This document shows positions 1 through 12,100 of a stretch of DNA of 64,000 bases, piece by piece (the first letter of the stretch is position 1; each line of letters begins with the position of its first letter). The position numbers and the translations under genes are program-made. The DNA comes from Aerococcus sanguinicola (GTDB lineage Bacteria; Bacillota; Bacilli; Lactobacillales; Aerococcaceae), in assembly GCF_001543145.1 (NCBI RefSeq), contig NZ_CP014160.1, forward strand, positions 434,001 to 498,000. The letters run 5' to 3'. The notes under the pieces were generated by a model that was not told where the DNA came from, did not search any database, and worked only from the letters and a program-made list of their open reading frames with translations.

Positions 1-732
1 AGCTTGTGGATCGTTCTTTTCTGCGTCGGTTAAGTCTTTGACTTTAACAGTTACAGGAACTTCATCTGTTGATCCGTCTGGGTAGGTGACAACAACGGTT
101 GCTTTTTGGTCACCAGGTGTTGATGTATTAACTGGTTCTTTGTATGCAACTTTAGTACCTTGTGGAAGATCTTTCAAGTTCGCAATGGAATCTTCGGCCT
201 TAGGTGTTTGGCCAACTTTAACAGTTTGGTCCTTAGCTTGTGGGTCGTTCTTTTCTGCGTCGGTTAAGTCTTTGACTTGAACTTTGGCAGGAACTTCATC
301 CGTAGTACCGTCTGGGTAGGTTACGACAACTGTTGCTTGTTTTTCACCTGGGGTCTTAGTATCGACTGGTTCCTTGAAGGCAACTTTAGTACCTTGTGGA
401 AGGTCTTTCAAGTTCGCAATGGAATCTTCGGCCTTAGGTGTTTCGCCAACTTTAACAGTTTGATCCTTAGCTTGTGGATCGTTCTTTTCTGCATCAGTTA
501 AGTCTTTGACTTTAACAGTAGCAGGAACTTCATCCGTAGTACCGTCTGGGTAAGTCACAACAACAGTAGCTTTCTTGTCACCAGGTGTTGACGTATTAAC
601 TGGTTCTTTGTAAGCAACTTTAGTGCCCTTAGGTAGGTCAGTTAAGTTCGCAATGGAATCTTCGGCCTTAGGTGTTTGGCCAACCTTGACAGTTTGGTCC
701 TTAGCTTGTGGATCGTTCTTTTCTGCGTCGGT
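1..732 (-). repeat. Tandem 234-bp (78-residue) Rib-like repeats
   Basis: The same codon-level motif recurs at 1, 235, 469 and 703, giving an exact 234-bp period; copies differ at scattered bases and the fourth diverges after about 732. The encoded unit carries the VVTYPDG(T/S)TDEVP motif typical of Rib/alpha-like repeats. The array continues beyond the left edge, so copy number is unknown. Confidence 0.9.
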
Positions 733-3700
733 CTTCTTAGTGGCGTTAGCTACAATCACTTCGTCTTTAGTAATTGCTGTGTTAGGTGCGACGGACCATG
801 TGATTGGCTCTTTGTAGTCATTAGCCTTGGCTGGGTCGATGGTGGCTGCTGGGTATTTGTCTGCTGGAATGCCCTTGCCATCTCTGACGTGGAGGACTTT
901 TTCTGGAACTTGGGTGCCTTCGCCAGCTTTGAGGGTTACCTTGTGATAGCCTTGTGGAACTTCTTCGTTTGGATCAGTCGCTTCGATCACGTCAGGACGT
1001 TGGGCCACGTTGAAGCTTGCTTCTGTTTGATCCGTTGTCTTGTCGCCGTAAGTGACTACAACTGGAACTTTGACAGCCTTGCCTTCGTCAGCGGCTTGAG
1101 GTGTATAGCTAACTTCTCCTGTCTTAGGATCAACCTTAGCGCCCTTAGGAGCACCTTCACCTAAAGCGAAAGTTGCGTCAGCTGGTTTATCAGCTGGTTG
1201 ATTAGCGCTGTCCTTGAAGCTTGGGGCTTTCGATTTGGCAGCTTGACCAACATTGGCTTCAGTTGGTTCATAGCTTGGTTCTAAAGCATCCTTATCCTGT
1301 TGTTTAACCGTGATTGGGGCCTTAGATTCTGCCTTGAGTTCGCCAGTCTTACCTGGAACAGTGACTTCAACCTTCTTACCGTCATGGTCTTTCTTGGTTA
1401 GAGGGGTATCTGGGGTGTAGTTTGGCACATCTTTGAGGCCAACTTTAATGCCGTACTTGCCGAAGTCTTTTGGTTCAACAACTTTTTCCACGCCATTGGC
1501 ATCGGTTAATTTCACCTGGGTGCCGGCTGGGTCAAGCTTGTTGTCGCCTTCTTTGCCTTCGGTGTAGGCCTTCTTAGTTGGGTCTTTAACGATTTCAACC
1601 TTAGCGATACCAACATTGTCTTCGTTGAAGCGTTTATCTTCGTAAACAGAGTGGTATTCGCGGGTGTCGCCTGTCAAGCCTTCTTCAATTGGGGTATCCT
1701 TGACTAATTCATTGTCAAAGATAGGTTCCCATGCTGACCATTTCTTAGCTGGATTGTCCGCAACTGGGTTAGTAGGTACAACCGCATCAAACTTTTCTTG
1801 GATAGCTGGATCGTTGAATTTGGTACCCTTGAGAACGTCGAAGGCTTTCACCTTAGAATTGTCCGCAAATTTACCCGTTACTGAACCGTCCTTGGTGTCC
1901 GCATTGAATTTCAGACGCACATAGCCTTCTGGAACAGGAGAGTTTGGATCAGTGGCGTCCTTGATCTTGTCTTGTTCAGCCACATGGATTGGCGCATTGG
2001 TATTATCCTTTGAGCCATCCTTGTAAGTTACAACCACTGGGACGTCAACTGTTGTCGCTGCGTCAGCTGCCTTAGGTGTGTATTTTACAACCCCTGTGTC
2101 AGGATCTACTGTTGAACCCTCTGGAGCGTTTTCACCTAGAGCAAACTTAGCGCCGGCAGGTTTGGCGGTATCTTGGCCAGCCTTGTCGACGAATTTAAGT
2201 GTTGACGTCGCTTCTTTACCGACCTCGGCTTGGACTGGGTTGTAAACTGGCGCGTAGTCATCTTTTTCTTCAACCTTGTCGTATTCAGCAACGAAAGTTA
2301 CAGGTTTACCGGCTTCAAGCGGTGTGGTGTAGTCTGCTAAGTCTTTAGCATAAACCTTGGTGTTTCCGTTGTTGGAGTTTTCCTTCCAACCCTTGAATGG
2401 TTTAGCTGGATCGTTTGGCGTCACATTTGGAATGACTAATGGCGCAGCAGATCCCTTAGAGTCTGCAATGGCTTCTTGAATGGTCTTGCCTTCCATGATG
2501 TCATAGTAAACTTCTTGGTTGTTGCCGTCGAATTTACCGCCATTGCCTGGTAAGAAGCTGACACGAACATAACCTCTCTTCACTTCGTCGTCCTTGTTAA
2601 CCTTCTTAACTGGTGGACGTGCCATGAAGGAGTCCGCATAAAGCGCGTCAGTCAAGTTATTGGCTTTGTTGGTTGAAGCAAAAATGCCTGAAGTATAGAT
2701 GACATCATCTTCTAGATCATTAGGCACAGTGATTGGAATTGAACCGTATTCACCCTTCTCATCTGTGGTGAATTCAGTCACTTCGCCGACTGGCTTACCA
2801 TTTCTAAACCATCTTTGTTTGTAAGGTTGGCTTGGGTGGAGGCCCTTAGTAGATGATTGAGCCGTATCACCAGGACGCGCAAATTTCGCATTGGTGTCGT
2901 AGTTTGTCACATCATGGACTGGTTGGGCAGCCAAGAGGGCAAATTGGATACCACTGATATCAGTACCGGCGTTTAGCTGACCCCCGATAGAGTAGGATGT
3001 TTGGAACATATTATCTTCATACATCTTCATCCAAGTGTCGCGGTTACCGGATAATGGGTAAACGTAAGAGTAGTCGTAATTGATGTGACGTGCTTTCAAG
3101 TTTACGATACCATCCCATGGACGTGAATTATCATGGGTGACATCTTCGTCCTTGACTACTTTTCCATATTCTTCATCTGTAATAATATTCGAAGTTTGTG
3201 CTATCGGATTTTGACGATTTCTAGAAACCCCGTAAAGTCCTCTGAATGGAATGCGGAAGTTACCGTCTTTATCAACCTTACCGACAACTGTTTCAGCGAT
3301 GGCTGAGCCCTTGCCGTATTGTTGTTCGTATTCAGCAATGATTTGTTGTTGGGCTACCTTGAATTGATCATGGGTATAGCCTTTGTTGGCTGTCTTCCAA
3401 GCATCGAATTGGCGGGCAACATGGTCGTTGACATAAGAGCCAACCACTTCCATACCAGTAGCCCAAATATCCCCGTTACCAGGTTGGCCAAGGTATTCAT
3501 TGGTTACCCCACCATTTGTTTCGTTAACTTCATACCAAACCTTACCGCGCATTACCCCGTAATTACCGTTATCTGGCCAGTAACCTTCAGGCGTATTAGC
3601 TCTTACCCATTGGTCTTCAGGTTTAGCCAACCAGCCTTCAATATTCGGCTTTCTTTGATATTGGATAACTCCGTTAACAATTCGGTTAATACCTGCTGTA

Positions 3701-4992
3701 AAGTCCCAGTTTTCTTGGGTCCGGTCCGTACGTGTTTGGAAACGTGCCCCGTACATATCCCCGGACTTAACTACAGAATAACCTTCCATGGGTGACGCCC
3801 AAGTTCTTACACCAAAAGCCGCGTCGCCAGCTAATTTATACTGGGTCACCGAACCATCGGCTAAGATAACTGGACGAGATAGGTCGAAGATAAAGGATCC
3901 ATCTGGTTTAACTACTGTATAGAAGATAGGAGAAACAATGCCCTTCCCATCCTTCCATTGGAGGTAAACTTTTTGGCCAGCTGCGGGTACATCGCCCTTA
4001 TCTTTATCACCAAATGCAGGCTCATTTTCAATCCAGGCTTGGCCACGATAAATTTGGGTAGCATTTGGATTTTGGCCAGTAGCGTCAATGGCGTCCGCTT
4101 CACTAGTTCCGCCACCTGTAATCAACTCTGTACCGTTAGCAGCTTCTGCTGGGACATTGTCTGGGGTGTTGATTGGCAAGGTTAAGATGTCATAGCTCTT
4201 ATCAGGGTAAGTAACTTTGACATGGGCTTCCTTGTCACCTTTTTGAGGTTTCTTCACCCATTCATACTTGGTGCCATTAGGTAAAGAGGCCTTGTTAGAA
4301 ACAGCTTCTTCTGGCTTCTTATCTTCAATAGTGCCAGCTTTTAGACTAAATGTTAAATCAGCAGTTGGAGCTGGTTCATTGGTATCTTTAGCTTTTTTCT
4401 CTTCAGCAGCGAAGAATTTCAATTCGCCAGCTTTGTCGTCTTTGTCTGCAGCATAGTAGCCTGCACGAGCTTCAGATTTCTTATCATCTTTAGCTTTTTC
4501 TTCAGCTTTCTTTTCAGCCTTAGCTTCTTTTTCAGCCTTTTCAGCTTTTGGCGCTTCTTCAGCTTTCTTGTCGGCTTGTGGTTTTTCCTCAGCCTTCTTG
4601 TCCGCTTCAACCTTTTCAGGGGCTGCTGGTTTTTCTTCGGCTGGTTTTTCAGCTTCAGATTTTTCAGCAACTGGCTCTGCAGCGGGTTCAGCTACGGGTG
4701 CTTCAGCTGGTGTTTCAACTGGAGCAGCAGCTTTTTCAGCTTCGAGGGCTGCGGCTGCTGCAGCGGCGCGACGGGCTTTTTCTTCTTCATCCTCTTCATT
4801 TGGGACTGCCAGGGCGCTTGGGTTACCGGTTTCTGCAGCGGCAACTTCCACCACGGCAGCATCACTGGTAAACAACAAACCGGCTGCAACCGCAACCGAG
4901 GCCACCCCGACGCTTAGTCGTTTGATGGAATAGCGGTAGAACTTGTCTGCCTGCTTTTCCTTTTTGACCTGATAGTTATTTTTACCTACCAT
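1..4992 (-). CDS. YSIRK-type cell-wall adhesin with Rib-like repeats (C-terminus off the window)
   Basis: Open for 1664 codons from ATG at 4992 to the left edge, so the repeat end and any LPXTG anchor are missing. An AAGGAGGAG ribosome site lies 5 bases before the start. The N-terminus has a basic stretch and a YSIKRLSVGVASVAVAAGLL signal of the YSIRK type, which in Gram-positive cocci directs export at the division septum. Then come an Ala/Glu/Lys/Pro-rich low-complexity stretch (about residues 50-210), a conserved N-terminal adhesin region (about 230-790) shared with the next gene, several spaced Ig-like/Rib-like modules, and tandem 78-residue repeats of Rib type (VTYPDG, DEVP and KVKDLTDAEKNDPQAKDQT signatures) reaching the window edge. 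Role in attachment is inferred from family; the ligand is unknown. It is transcribed in the same direction as its paralogue but separated by 1.2 kb of palindromic arrays. Confidence 0.93.
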   Translation of the reverse strand, partial: MVGKNNYQVKKEKQADKFYRYSIKRLSVGVASVAVAAGLLFTSDAAVVEVAAAETGNPSALAVPNEEDEEEKARRAAAAAAALEAEKAAAPVETPAEAPVAEPAAEPVAEKSEAEKPAEEKPAAPEKVEADKKAEEKPQADKKAEEAPKAEKAEKEAKAEKKAEEKAKDDKKSEARAGYYAADKDDKAGELKFFAAEEKKAKDTNEPAPTADLTFSLKAGTIEDKKPEEAVSNKASLPNGTKYEWVKKPQKGDKEAHVKVTYPDKSYDILTLPINTPDNVPAEAANGTELITGGGTSEADAIDATGQNPNATQIYRGQAWIENEPAFGDKDKGDVPAAGQKVYLQWKDGKGIVSPIFYTVVKPDGSFIFDLSRPVILADGSVTQYKLAGDAAFGVRTWASPMEGYSVVKSGDMYGARFQTRTDRTQENWDFTAGINRIVNGVIQYQRKPNIEGWLAKPEDQWVRANTPEGYWPDNGNYGVMRGKVWYEVNETNGGVTNEYLGQPGNGDIWATGMEVVGSYVNDHVARQFDAWKTANKGYTHDQFKVAQQQIIAEYEQQYGKGSAIAETVVGKVDKDGNFRIPFRGLYGVSRNRQNPIAQTSNIITDEEYGKVVKDEDVTHDNSRPWDGIVNLKARHINYDYSYVYPLSGNRDTWMKMYEDNMFQTSYSIGGQLNAGTDISGIQFALLAAQPVHDVTNYDTNAKFARPGDTAQSSTKGLHPSQPYKQRWFRNGKPVGEVTEFTTDEKGEYGSIPITVPNDLEDDVIYTSGIFASTNKANNLTDALYADSFMARPPVKKVNKDDEVKRGYVRVSFLPGNGGKFDGNNQEVYYDIMEGKTIQEAIADSKGSAAPLVIPNVTPNDPAKPFKGWKENSNNGNTKVYAKDLADYTTPLEAGKPVTFVAEYDKVEEKDDYAPVYNPVQAEVGKEATSTLKFVDKAGQDTAKPAGAKFALGENAPEGSTVDPDTGVVKYTPKAADAATTVDVPVVVTYKDGSKDNTNAPIHVAEQDKIKDATDPNSPVPEGYVRLKFNADTKDGSVTGKFADNSKVKAFDVLKGTKFNDPAIQEKFDAVVPTNPVADNPAKKWSAWEPIFDNELVKDTPIEEGLTGDTREYHSVYEDKRFNEDNVGIAKVEIVKDPTKKAYTEGKEGDNKLDPAGTQVKLTDANGVEKVVEPKDFGKYGIKVGLKDVPNYTPDTPLTKKDHDGKKVEVTVPGKTGELKAESKAPITVKQQDKDALEPSYEPTEANVGQAAKSKAPSFKDSANQPADKPADATFALGEGAPKGAKVDPKTGEVSYTPQAADEGKAVKVPVVVTYGDKTTDQTEASFNVAQRPDVIEATDPNEEVPQGYHKVTLKAGEGTQVPEKVLHVRDGKGIPADKYPAATIDPAKANDYKEPITWSVAPNTAITKDEVIVANATKKTDAEKNDPQAKDQTVKVGQTPKAEDSIANLTDLPKGTKVAYKEPVNTSTPGDKKATVVVTYPDGTTDEVPATVKVKDLTDAEKNDPQAKDQTVKVGETPKAEDSIANLKDLPQGTKVAFKEPVDTKTPGEKQATVVVTYPDGTTDEVPAKVQVKDLTDAEKNDPQAKDQTVKVGQTPKAEDSIANLKDLPQGTKVAYKEPVNTSTPGDQKATVVVTYPDGSTDEVPVTVKVKDLTDAEKNDPQA

Positions 4993-5046
4993 AAGTCTCC
5001 TCCTTATAAATTAAACACAATGCAATAATGAAATATTGTTAAATGG

Positions 5047-5075
5047 ATTATATAGCGCTTAATAAATGAATAAAA
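5047..5075 (-). promoter_or_regulatory. Candidate promoter of the Rib-repeat adhesin
   Basis: A perfect -10 TATAAT (5047-5052 on the minus strand) lies about 55 bases upstream of the ATG at 4992. The -35 region 17 bases further up (TTTTAT) is poor, so activity would depend on AT-rich context or an activator. Confidence 0.45.
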
Positions 5076-5453
5076 ATAACATAAACTTATTTCATGAAAT
5101 CCATTTCTTGATACTTGGACCAAAGATTGATTCTATAGGCTTTCGTATCGGTTTCAAAAATTGGCTTTTACGATAAATTAATATAAGACCAGTTTTTGTC
5201 CCTATTATGAACACTATTGTATTTTTTAGTGTCATTTACTGTCCTCCTGATTCAATATTTGAATCAGCATTGATCAATAAGCCTTGTCTATCAAGGGTTT
5301 CGCTTTCCATCACTGGAGCCCTCTATTCAACAATTGAACATTATTGTGTTTTATTATCACTGGAAGCTATAATAAGCAAAAATCCGATTGAACTTTCCTC
5401 CTCTTCCTAAGCTCAATTAGCACTAGCTGAGCTCACTAGCACAAGGTCCAATT

Positions 5454-5627
5454 CGGCATTATCGCTTGCCTTAATGCCGGTGTGCCAGGGGAAACTGCAT
5501 CTTCTCCTGCGTTAATGCAGTTTCTAAGCGTGATACTGCATCTTCTCCTGCGTTAATGCAGTTTCTAGACGTGATACTGCATCTTCTCTCGTGATAATGC
5601 AGTTTCTCAAGCCGTAACTGCCTTTTT
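5454..5627. repeat. 41-bp hairpin array, CGGCAT then ACTGC seeds
   Basis: The first unit pairs CGGCATTA with TAATGCCG (5454-5479). ACTGCA units then start at 5494, 5535 and 5576, exactly 41 bases apart, each closed by TGCAGT about 20 bases later. No reading frame with coding character covers it. The same seeds in the same order occur near 35535-36085. Confidence 0.85.
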
Positions 5628-5679
5628 CCCTAACTTTTAGCATTTTACAAGTTAAAAAAATCGAATTCTCACTATTTCA

Positions 5680-6020
5680 GCTGAGAAAGCGACAGATCTC
5701 CGTGCTTATGTCGGTATCCCTCCGACTTACCGACAAATCCTCCACCCTTATGTCGCTTTCCCTCCGACTTACCGACAGATCCCCTACCCTTATGTCCGCT
5801 TCGACACAAGATACGGACAAAACACCTCTACTCTTGTCCGCTTCGCCACTAGATACGGACAAAACACCTCTACTCTTGTCCGCTTCGCCACTAGATACGG
5901 ACAAAACACCTCTACTCTTGTCCGCTTCGCCACTAGATACGGACAAAACACCTCTACTCTTGTCCGCTTCGCCACATGATACGGACAAAACACCATTTCG
6001 CTTGTCCGCACCAGAAGTCC
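5680..6020. repeat. 42-bp hairpin array, CGACA/ACGGACA seeds
   Basis: Units of ACGGACAA...TTGTCCGC start at 5813, 5855, 5897, 5939 and 5981 (exact 42-bp period), preceded by related ACCGACA/TGTCGG units from about 5690. Because 42 is divisible by three, long spurious open frames appear on both strands; I do not regard them as genes. Confidence 0.85.
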
Positions 6021-6051
6021 TCAAGCTATCGGAGCCTCAACAATAAGGTAT

Positions 6052-6111
6052 AAGACGGCCGCGGCCGTCTTGGTCTTCTTAATATACAAGGAAGGGAGGC
6101 CCGCGCCTCCC
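6052..6111. repeat. Two short GC-rich palindromes
   Basis: 6052-6071 is a perfect 20-base palindrome built on AAGACGGCC/GGCCGTCTT, and 6094-6111 pairs GGGAGGC with GCCTCCC across CCGC. The AAGACGGC...GCCGTCTT type recurs at about 21126, 32259, 42719 and 46302, so it is a minor dispersed palindrome family. Confidence 0.7.
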
Positions 6112-6121
6112 CTCAACCCTA

Positions 6122-6158
6122 TCAAAACAAAAAAGCACCCCGCTCCGTGCGAGGTGCT
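6122..6158 (-). terminator. Rho-independent terminator of the 2204-residue adhesin gene
   Basis: On the minus strand AGCACCTCGC pairs with GCGGGGTGCT (6134-6158), followed by TTTTTTGTTTTG (6122-6133). It lies about 30 bases past the stop at 6191. Confidence 0.85.
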
Positions 6159-6190
6159 CTATCTAAAGGCTAGTCAGCAATCACAACTGA

Positions 6191-9100
6191 TTAGTCTTCT
6201 TTTTTCTTTTTGCCGAGGGCGAGGAGGCTGCCGACGCCGATGAGGGCGAGTGAGAGGCCGCTGGTGAGGCCTGCGATGGCGCCTGTTTGTGGGAGTTTGC
6301 CTTGGACTTTGGCTGGGGCTTTCTTGGCTTGGCCTTGGTCCTTGGCGGGTGCGTTAACTACCACGTCGCCTTGGCTGACTTTGCCGCTGTCCTTGACAGG
6401 GTCGACTGTTACGTCGTCCGCTGGGTCTTGGGCAGGCGTTTCGTCTTTGTCTTCAGGTTTGACTTCTGGCTCTTCAGGCTCAGGTTTAGGCGTTGGGGCT
6501 GGGGTCACTCCCGAGCCACCCTTGCCTTCTACCGTGATGGTCACAGTGACAGTTTCGCTTGAGCCATCTGGGTAGGTCACTACGACAGATTTTTCGATTG
6601 TGTCGCCTGGTTTAGCGTCAGCTGGAACGTCGACGATTACAGCGCCCGTTTCAGGGTCAACGCTGATGCCGGTTTCGCCAGCGCCTGGTTGGAAGCTGGT
6701 ACCTGCTGGTGGGTTCACCACTTTGCCGTCTTCGTCTTTGAAAATTGGTTCGCCGACTTCCACCTTGGTGCCGGGTTGACCGGAACCTGGTTTGTATTCA
6801 GGCTCGTAGATGTCCTTGTCTTGCTTGGTTGCTGGGGTGTGGCCAGTAACGGTAGTTTCGACAGGGTCGCCGGTCCGGGTTTCTGTTGAGCCGTCTGGAT
6901 TGGTGTAATCCTTAGATGGAATGATCGAAATCTTGTCGCCGGTTCCTTGACGAGGAACTTCAATAGTGAAGTCGCCGTTTTCATCAGAGGTGCCGGTGCC
7001 GATGGTATTGCCGTCCTTGTCTTTGACTTCAATGGTCGTATTCGGAACGGTAGTCTTACCAGTCACAGTTGTCTTATCTGAACCTGGCTCGTTCTTAGCC
7101 CCTGGGTTGGTGATTTGTGGGGTTTCCTTAACCACGGTTTCGCCATTACCATCTGGGTTACCTGGCTTAAAGTTGCCTTGGTCGTCCTTCTTACCAGGGA
7201 TGATGGTTACCTTGTCGCCAGGATTTTGTTTAGGCACATCGATCTTAACATTACCCTTGTCATCGGAAGTACCTGTGCCGATGGTATTACCGTCCTTATC
7301 CTTGACTTCCACATCGGTGTTTGGCGTAGTCTTGCCAGTCACAGTCGTGGTATCCTTACCTGGTTCGTTTTCAGCGCCAGGTTCGGTCACTTGAGGGAAG
7401 TCGTTTTGGTCTTTCGGATCGGTACCGCGGTCTTTTTCGTCCTGGTCAGTCCAACCGTCATTGTCATCGTCCTTGTCGCCTTGGTCGATGCCAGGGACAT
7501 TTGGATTGTTTGGATCTTGAGGCATGCCGGAATCCTTGTCAGGTTGGCCGTCCTTGTCGGTATCGCGGTAAACGGTGATGGTTGATTCAGCCGTCACTGG
7601 GTTGCCGTCTGCATCGTTGACAGGCTTGCCGTCTTGATCTAGGACAGAAACTTCAACCGTAATGGTCCGGGTTTCTTCTTCAGGAGCCCAGTCAGTGATT
7701 TGAGGTTGGCCGGTTACTTGGCCAGTTTCTGGGTCCACAGTCAGACCTGGATAAGTGTCTTGGCCATCGATAGTCACTTTGACGCTGCCGCCTTCTGGGA
7801 CATTGTCCGCTTGAGGGGTCACTGGGGTAATGTCCTTACCTTCCAGAGCGTTTTGTGATTTAGGTGTGACTTCGACGCCGACAACGACTGGCGCATCTTC
7901 AGTAACCGTCGTTTCCACAGGGTCGCCGGTCCGGGTTTCTGTTGAGCCATCTGGGTTGGTGTAGTCCTTAGATGGGATCACAGAAACCGTGTCGCCGCCT
8001 TCTTGACGTGGCACTTCAATAGTAAAGTCGCCGTTTTCATCAGAAGTGCCGGTGCCGATGGTATTGCCGTCCTTATCCTTCACTTCAACCTTAGAATTAG
8101 GAACGGTGGTCTTACCAGTCACAGTTGTCTTATCTGAACCAGGTTCGTTCTTAGCCCCTGGATTGGTAATCTGTGGGGTTTCCTTAACCACGGTTTCAGC
8201 GCCACCACGAGGATTACCTTGGTCATCCTTGACTGGTGTAAAGTTGCCTTGGTCGTCCTTCTTACCTGGAGTGATGGTTACCTTGTCGCCAGGTTTTTGC
8301 TTAGGCACATCGATAGTCACCTTACCGTTTTCGTCGGAGGTGCCGGTACCGATAGTCTTGCCGTCCTTGTCCTTGACTTCCACATCGGTGTTTGGCGTAG
8401 TCTTGCCAGTTACCGTGGTGGTGTCCTTGCCTGGTTCGTTTTCTGCGCCTGGTTCGGTCACTTGGGGGAAGTCGTTTTGGTCTTTCGGATCGGTACCGCG
8501 GTCTTTTTCGTCCTGGTCAGTCCAACCGTCATTGTCATCGTCCTTGTCGCCTTGGTCGATGCCTGGGACAGTTGGATTGTTTGGATCTTCAGGCATGCCG
8601 GAATCCTTATCAGGTTGGCCGTCCTTGTCGGTGTCGCGGGAAACAGTGATAGTTGAGTCAGCCTTGACTGGGTTGCCGTCTGCATCACGGACTGGTTGGC
8701 CATCCTTGTCTTGGACTTCAGCGGTTACCGTAATGGTCCGGGTTTCTTCTTCAGGAGCCCAGTCAGTGATTTGAGGTTGGCCGGTTACTTGGCCAGTTTC
8801 TGGGTCCACAGTCAGACCTGGATAAGTGTCTTGGCCATCGATAGTCACTTTGACGCTGCCACCTTCTGGGACATTGTCCGCTTGAGGGGTTACTGGGGTA
8901 ATGTCCTTACCTTCCAGGGCGTTTTGTGATTTAGGCGTCACTTCGACGCTAGATTCCGCTGGTGTTTCAGCCGAATTTGGATTCGTCACAGTCACTTTAA
9001 CGGTCCGTTGAATGGCTTCGTCAGTTGGTTGACCTTGGCTATCCTTTTGGCCGGTGCCAGTTGATGTGATTTCAACAGGGATTTCAACGACTTTTTCTCT

Positions 9101-12100
9101 TTCGCCCGGTTGGAAGTCCACGCTCGGTGTGCCGACCAGGTTGCCGTTCTCGTCAACTGACAGGCCGTCGACTGGAGCTGGCGTGTTCACCTTAGCGCCA
9201 GGTTTGTTTGGAGTGACCACCTTGGTATTGGCAGGCACTTCTTGGCCGTTGGTTGCGGTAGTATCAGTAGTTTGAGCATCGAGGCCGTCCCATACCTTCG
9301 ACGCGTCATCGTCGGTGTCTGGAATGCCGTCGTTGTCGTCATCTTGATCAGTTTGGTCCGCTTGGCCGTCGCCGTCTGTGTCGCGAAGAACCGTCACATT
9401 AATTGGCTCAGTCGCTTGATTGCCGGCAGGATCTACCGCCTTCACGGTCGCTGGGAATTCGCGGGACTCATCTTGGTCATCCGCCCATTGAACTGTACCC
9501 GCTGGAACCGTCCCTTCGATCTGCTTGGTCTCAGGATTGTAAGTCAAGCCTTCAGGTAGGCCGTCAACCGTCACGGTCGCTTCTGGATCATCGGTCTCTA
9601 CAGAAACAGGGGTGATTGGCTTCCCTTCCGTCGCTTGGATATCCTTGGCGGCAACGGTGATGGTTGGTGCGGTGGTGTCAGGTACGACAGTCTTAGTTGC
9701 TGTAGCGGTAATCGTTTGGTCTGCCTTAATAGCTGTACCTGGTTGAACATCCCAAGTTGGATTCTCATAACCTTCAGCAGGTTGGGCTGTTGGGTAATGA
9801 GCTGCTGTTAAAGCTGCACCATCTTTCACATGGTAAACCTTGTTCTCAGAAAGTGAAGCAACACCTTCGCCTGCCTTGAAGTCTACCTTATGATAGCCTT
9901 GAGGAACAGGGGTATTTGGATCTTCACTACGATCAATCACATCAGGTGCTGTGACATTCACTTGTGCTGTCACTTGATCAGTAGTGCCGTCTTCATAGGT
10001 AACAGTAACTGGTACTTCAATCGTTTGTCCCGGAACCTTAGATGTTTCTTCCGCAGGGAGTGTAATCGCACCGGTTTCTGGATTAATCGTTGCACCGTTT
10101 GTTGGTGTAGTAATTGAGAAGGCTGGTTTAGCTGGATCTTTGGAAAGTGGAACATTGCTGAAGTCAACATCTGTCTCCTTACCTTCCAGATCAACTTGTT
10201 TAAAGTTTGGTTGTTGACCGGTGAAGTCTTTACCAAATTCTGCTTCTTCTGGTGCGTAGTTTGGTTGATATTTCTCTTGATCTTGACGATCATCCTTGAT
10301 GGTAATTTCTGCATCTGCTGGTAGACGTAAACCATTATCAAAGGCAACAGATACTGGAACGACAATCTTCTGACCAGGTTTTAATTTAGCAGTTTCAGAA
10401 GCTGGAACAGTAACGACACCAGTATTTGGATCAACTGAAACCTGAATATCTTGTCCATCAACATTGACTGTTTCAAGAGGTCTATACTCTACTTGCACTT
10501 GGTCATTTTCGTCAGTCGTTACTACGCGCTCAACATATTCATATTTAGGCGCATTTTGTCCTTGATATTTTGGTTCGTATTCTTGGCCATCTTTATCCAC
10601 GAATTTTGGCGTATCAGTTTTTGCTTCTTCGCCAGCTTTTGTTTCAATTGGATGATATTTGACGCCTGGTGTTGCGATAAAGGAGTCAGCAGCCAATGCT
10701 TCACCTAGGTCATCAGCATTGCTATTACCATAGAACACAGCAGATGAATAGTTGGCAGGAACTGCTAAGTCAGCAGGAACCGTCATAGGTACTGAACCAA
10801 TGCGTCCAACTTCATTACTATTCAGCTCAACCGCTTCGCCGATTGGTTTACCATCTTTAAACCATCTTACTTTATACTGTTGGTTTGGAAGTAAGCCTGC
10901 TGTTTCATTCTGAACTTCTTGGCCTGGCCGAGCAAAGTTGTTCTGGTTATCAAATACTTTAATATCATGGAGAGGTTGCGCTGCTAATGCTGCAAAATTG
11001 ACGTTAGAAATATTATCTGAAACAAGATTATTTACTCCAACAGGTAAAGTACTGTTATTGGTTAGGGCTTCAAACATATTATTCTGTGATGTATTGCCCC
11101 AGATTGCATAGTTATCAATCAATGGAGCAACATACATATAGTCTGTATTAATGTGACGGTGTTTTTGGCCTATTGTTCCATTCCATTGTAGTAAGCTACC
11201 GTGGTTGACATCTTCGTCGCGAACAAGTTGCCCATACTCTTCATCTGTAATTGTATGTGACACACTGGCGCCAGAGTTTTGTCTGTAAGGGCTAATCCCG
11301 TATAAACCTCTAAAGGGAATATAGTAGTAACCATCGCTGTCTACCGTACCAACAACTGTTTCAGCAATATGAGATCCCTTGCCATTCTCCGCTTCATATT
11401 CACGAATAATAGTTTCTTGAGCTTTTCTTAAGTCCTTAACGCCGTGATTAGGATTAGCTTCCTTCCATGCATCAAAGCGACGCGCAATCTCATCGTTAAC
11501 ATAAGATGCAACCACTTTTGTACCTGTCGCATTAACGTCCCAAGAGTCCTTCTTCCAACCTTCTGCGATTGAACCCATTGGATCCCCATTTTCATACCAG
11601 ACATTACCTCTTACGGTACCGTAATTACCAACATTTGGCCAAATTCCATCTTCATTTGGTGAAGTTGTCCATTGATCTTTTGGCTTAACTAACCAATCGT
11701 TCATCAAGATTTTTTCTTGGAGGGCAACTTGGCCATCAACGATACGGTTAACTCCAGCTGTAAAGTCCCAAGATTCATTGACCCGGTTCAAGCGTTTGTG
11801 GAAACCATATTTGTGGTCACCTGGTTTAATGACGTTATACTTTTCAGGATCCGGGTTTTCTGCCCAGGTCCGAATAGCAAAGTCGCCATTACCAGCTAAT
11901 TGGAAGTGGTGAATGTTACCGAATTGGTCAACTTCTGGTTTTTCAAAATTAAAAGTAAAGGTACCATCTGGACGTGAAGTTGTCTTATAGACATTAGAAA
12001 CATAACCATCGGAGTCTACCCATTGTAGGAAGACATTGACGCCACCAATTGTTTCCTTACTTGGATTATTTAATTTATTGTAACGGTAAACATAGGCAGT

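Noticed and set aside
676..1164. 162-residue plus-strand frame opposite the adhesin
   Set aside because: It is the antisense shadow of the repeat-rich adhesin gene; no ribosome site.
5677..6046. 114-115-residue frames on both strands with repeated peptide units
   Set aside because: The 42-bp repeat period keeps frames open on both strands; no start signal and no protein-like composition.
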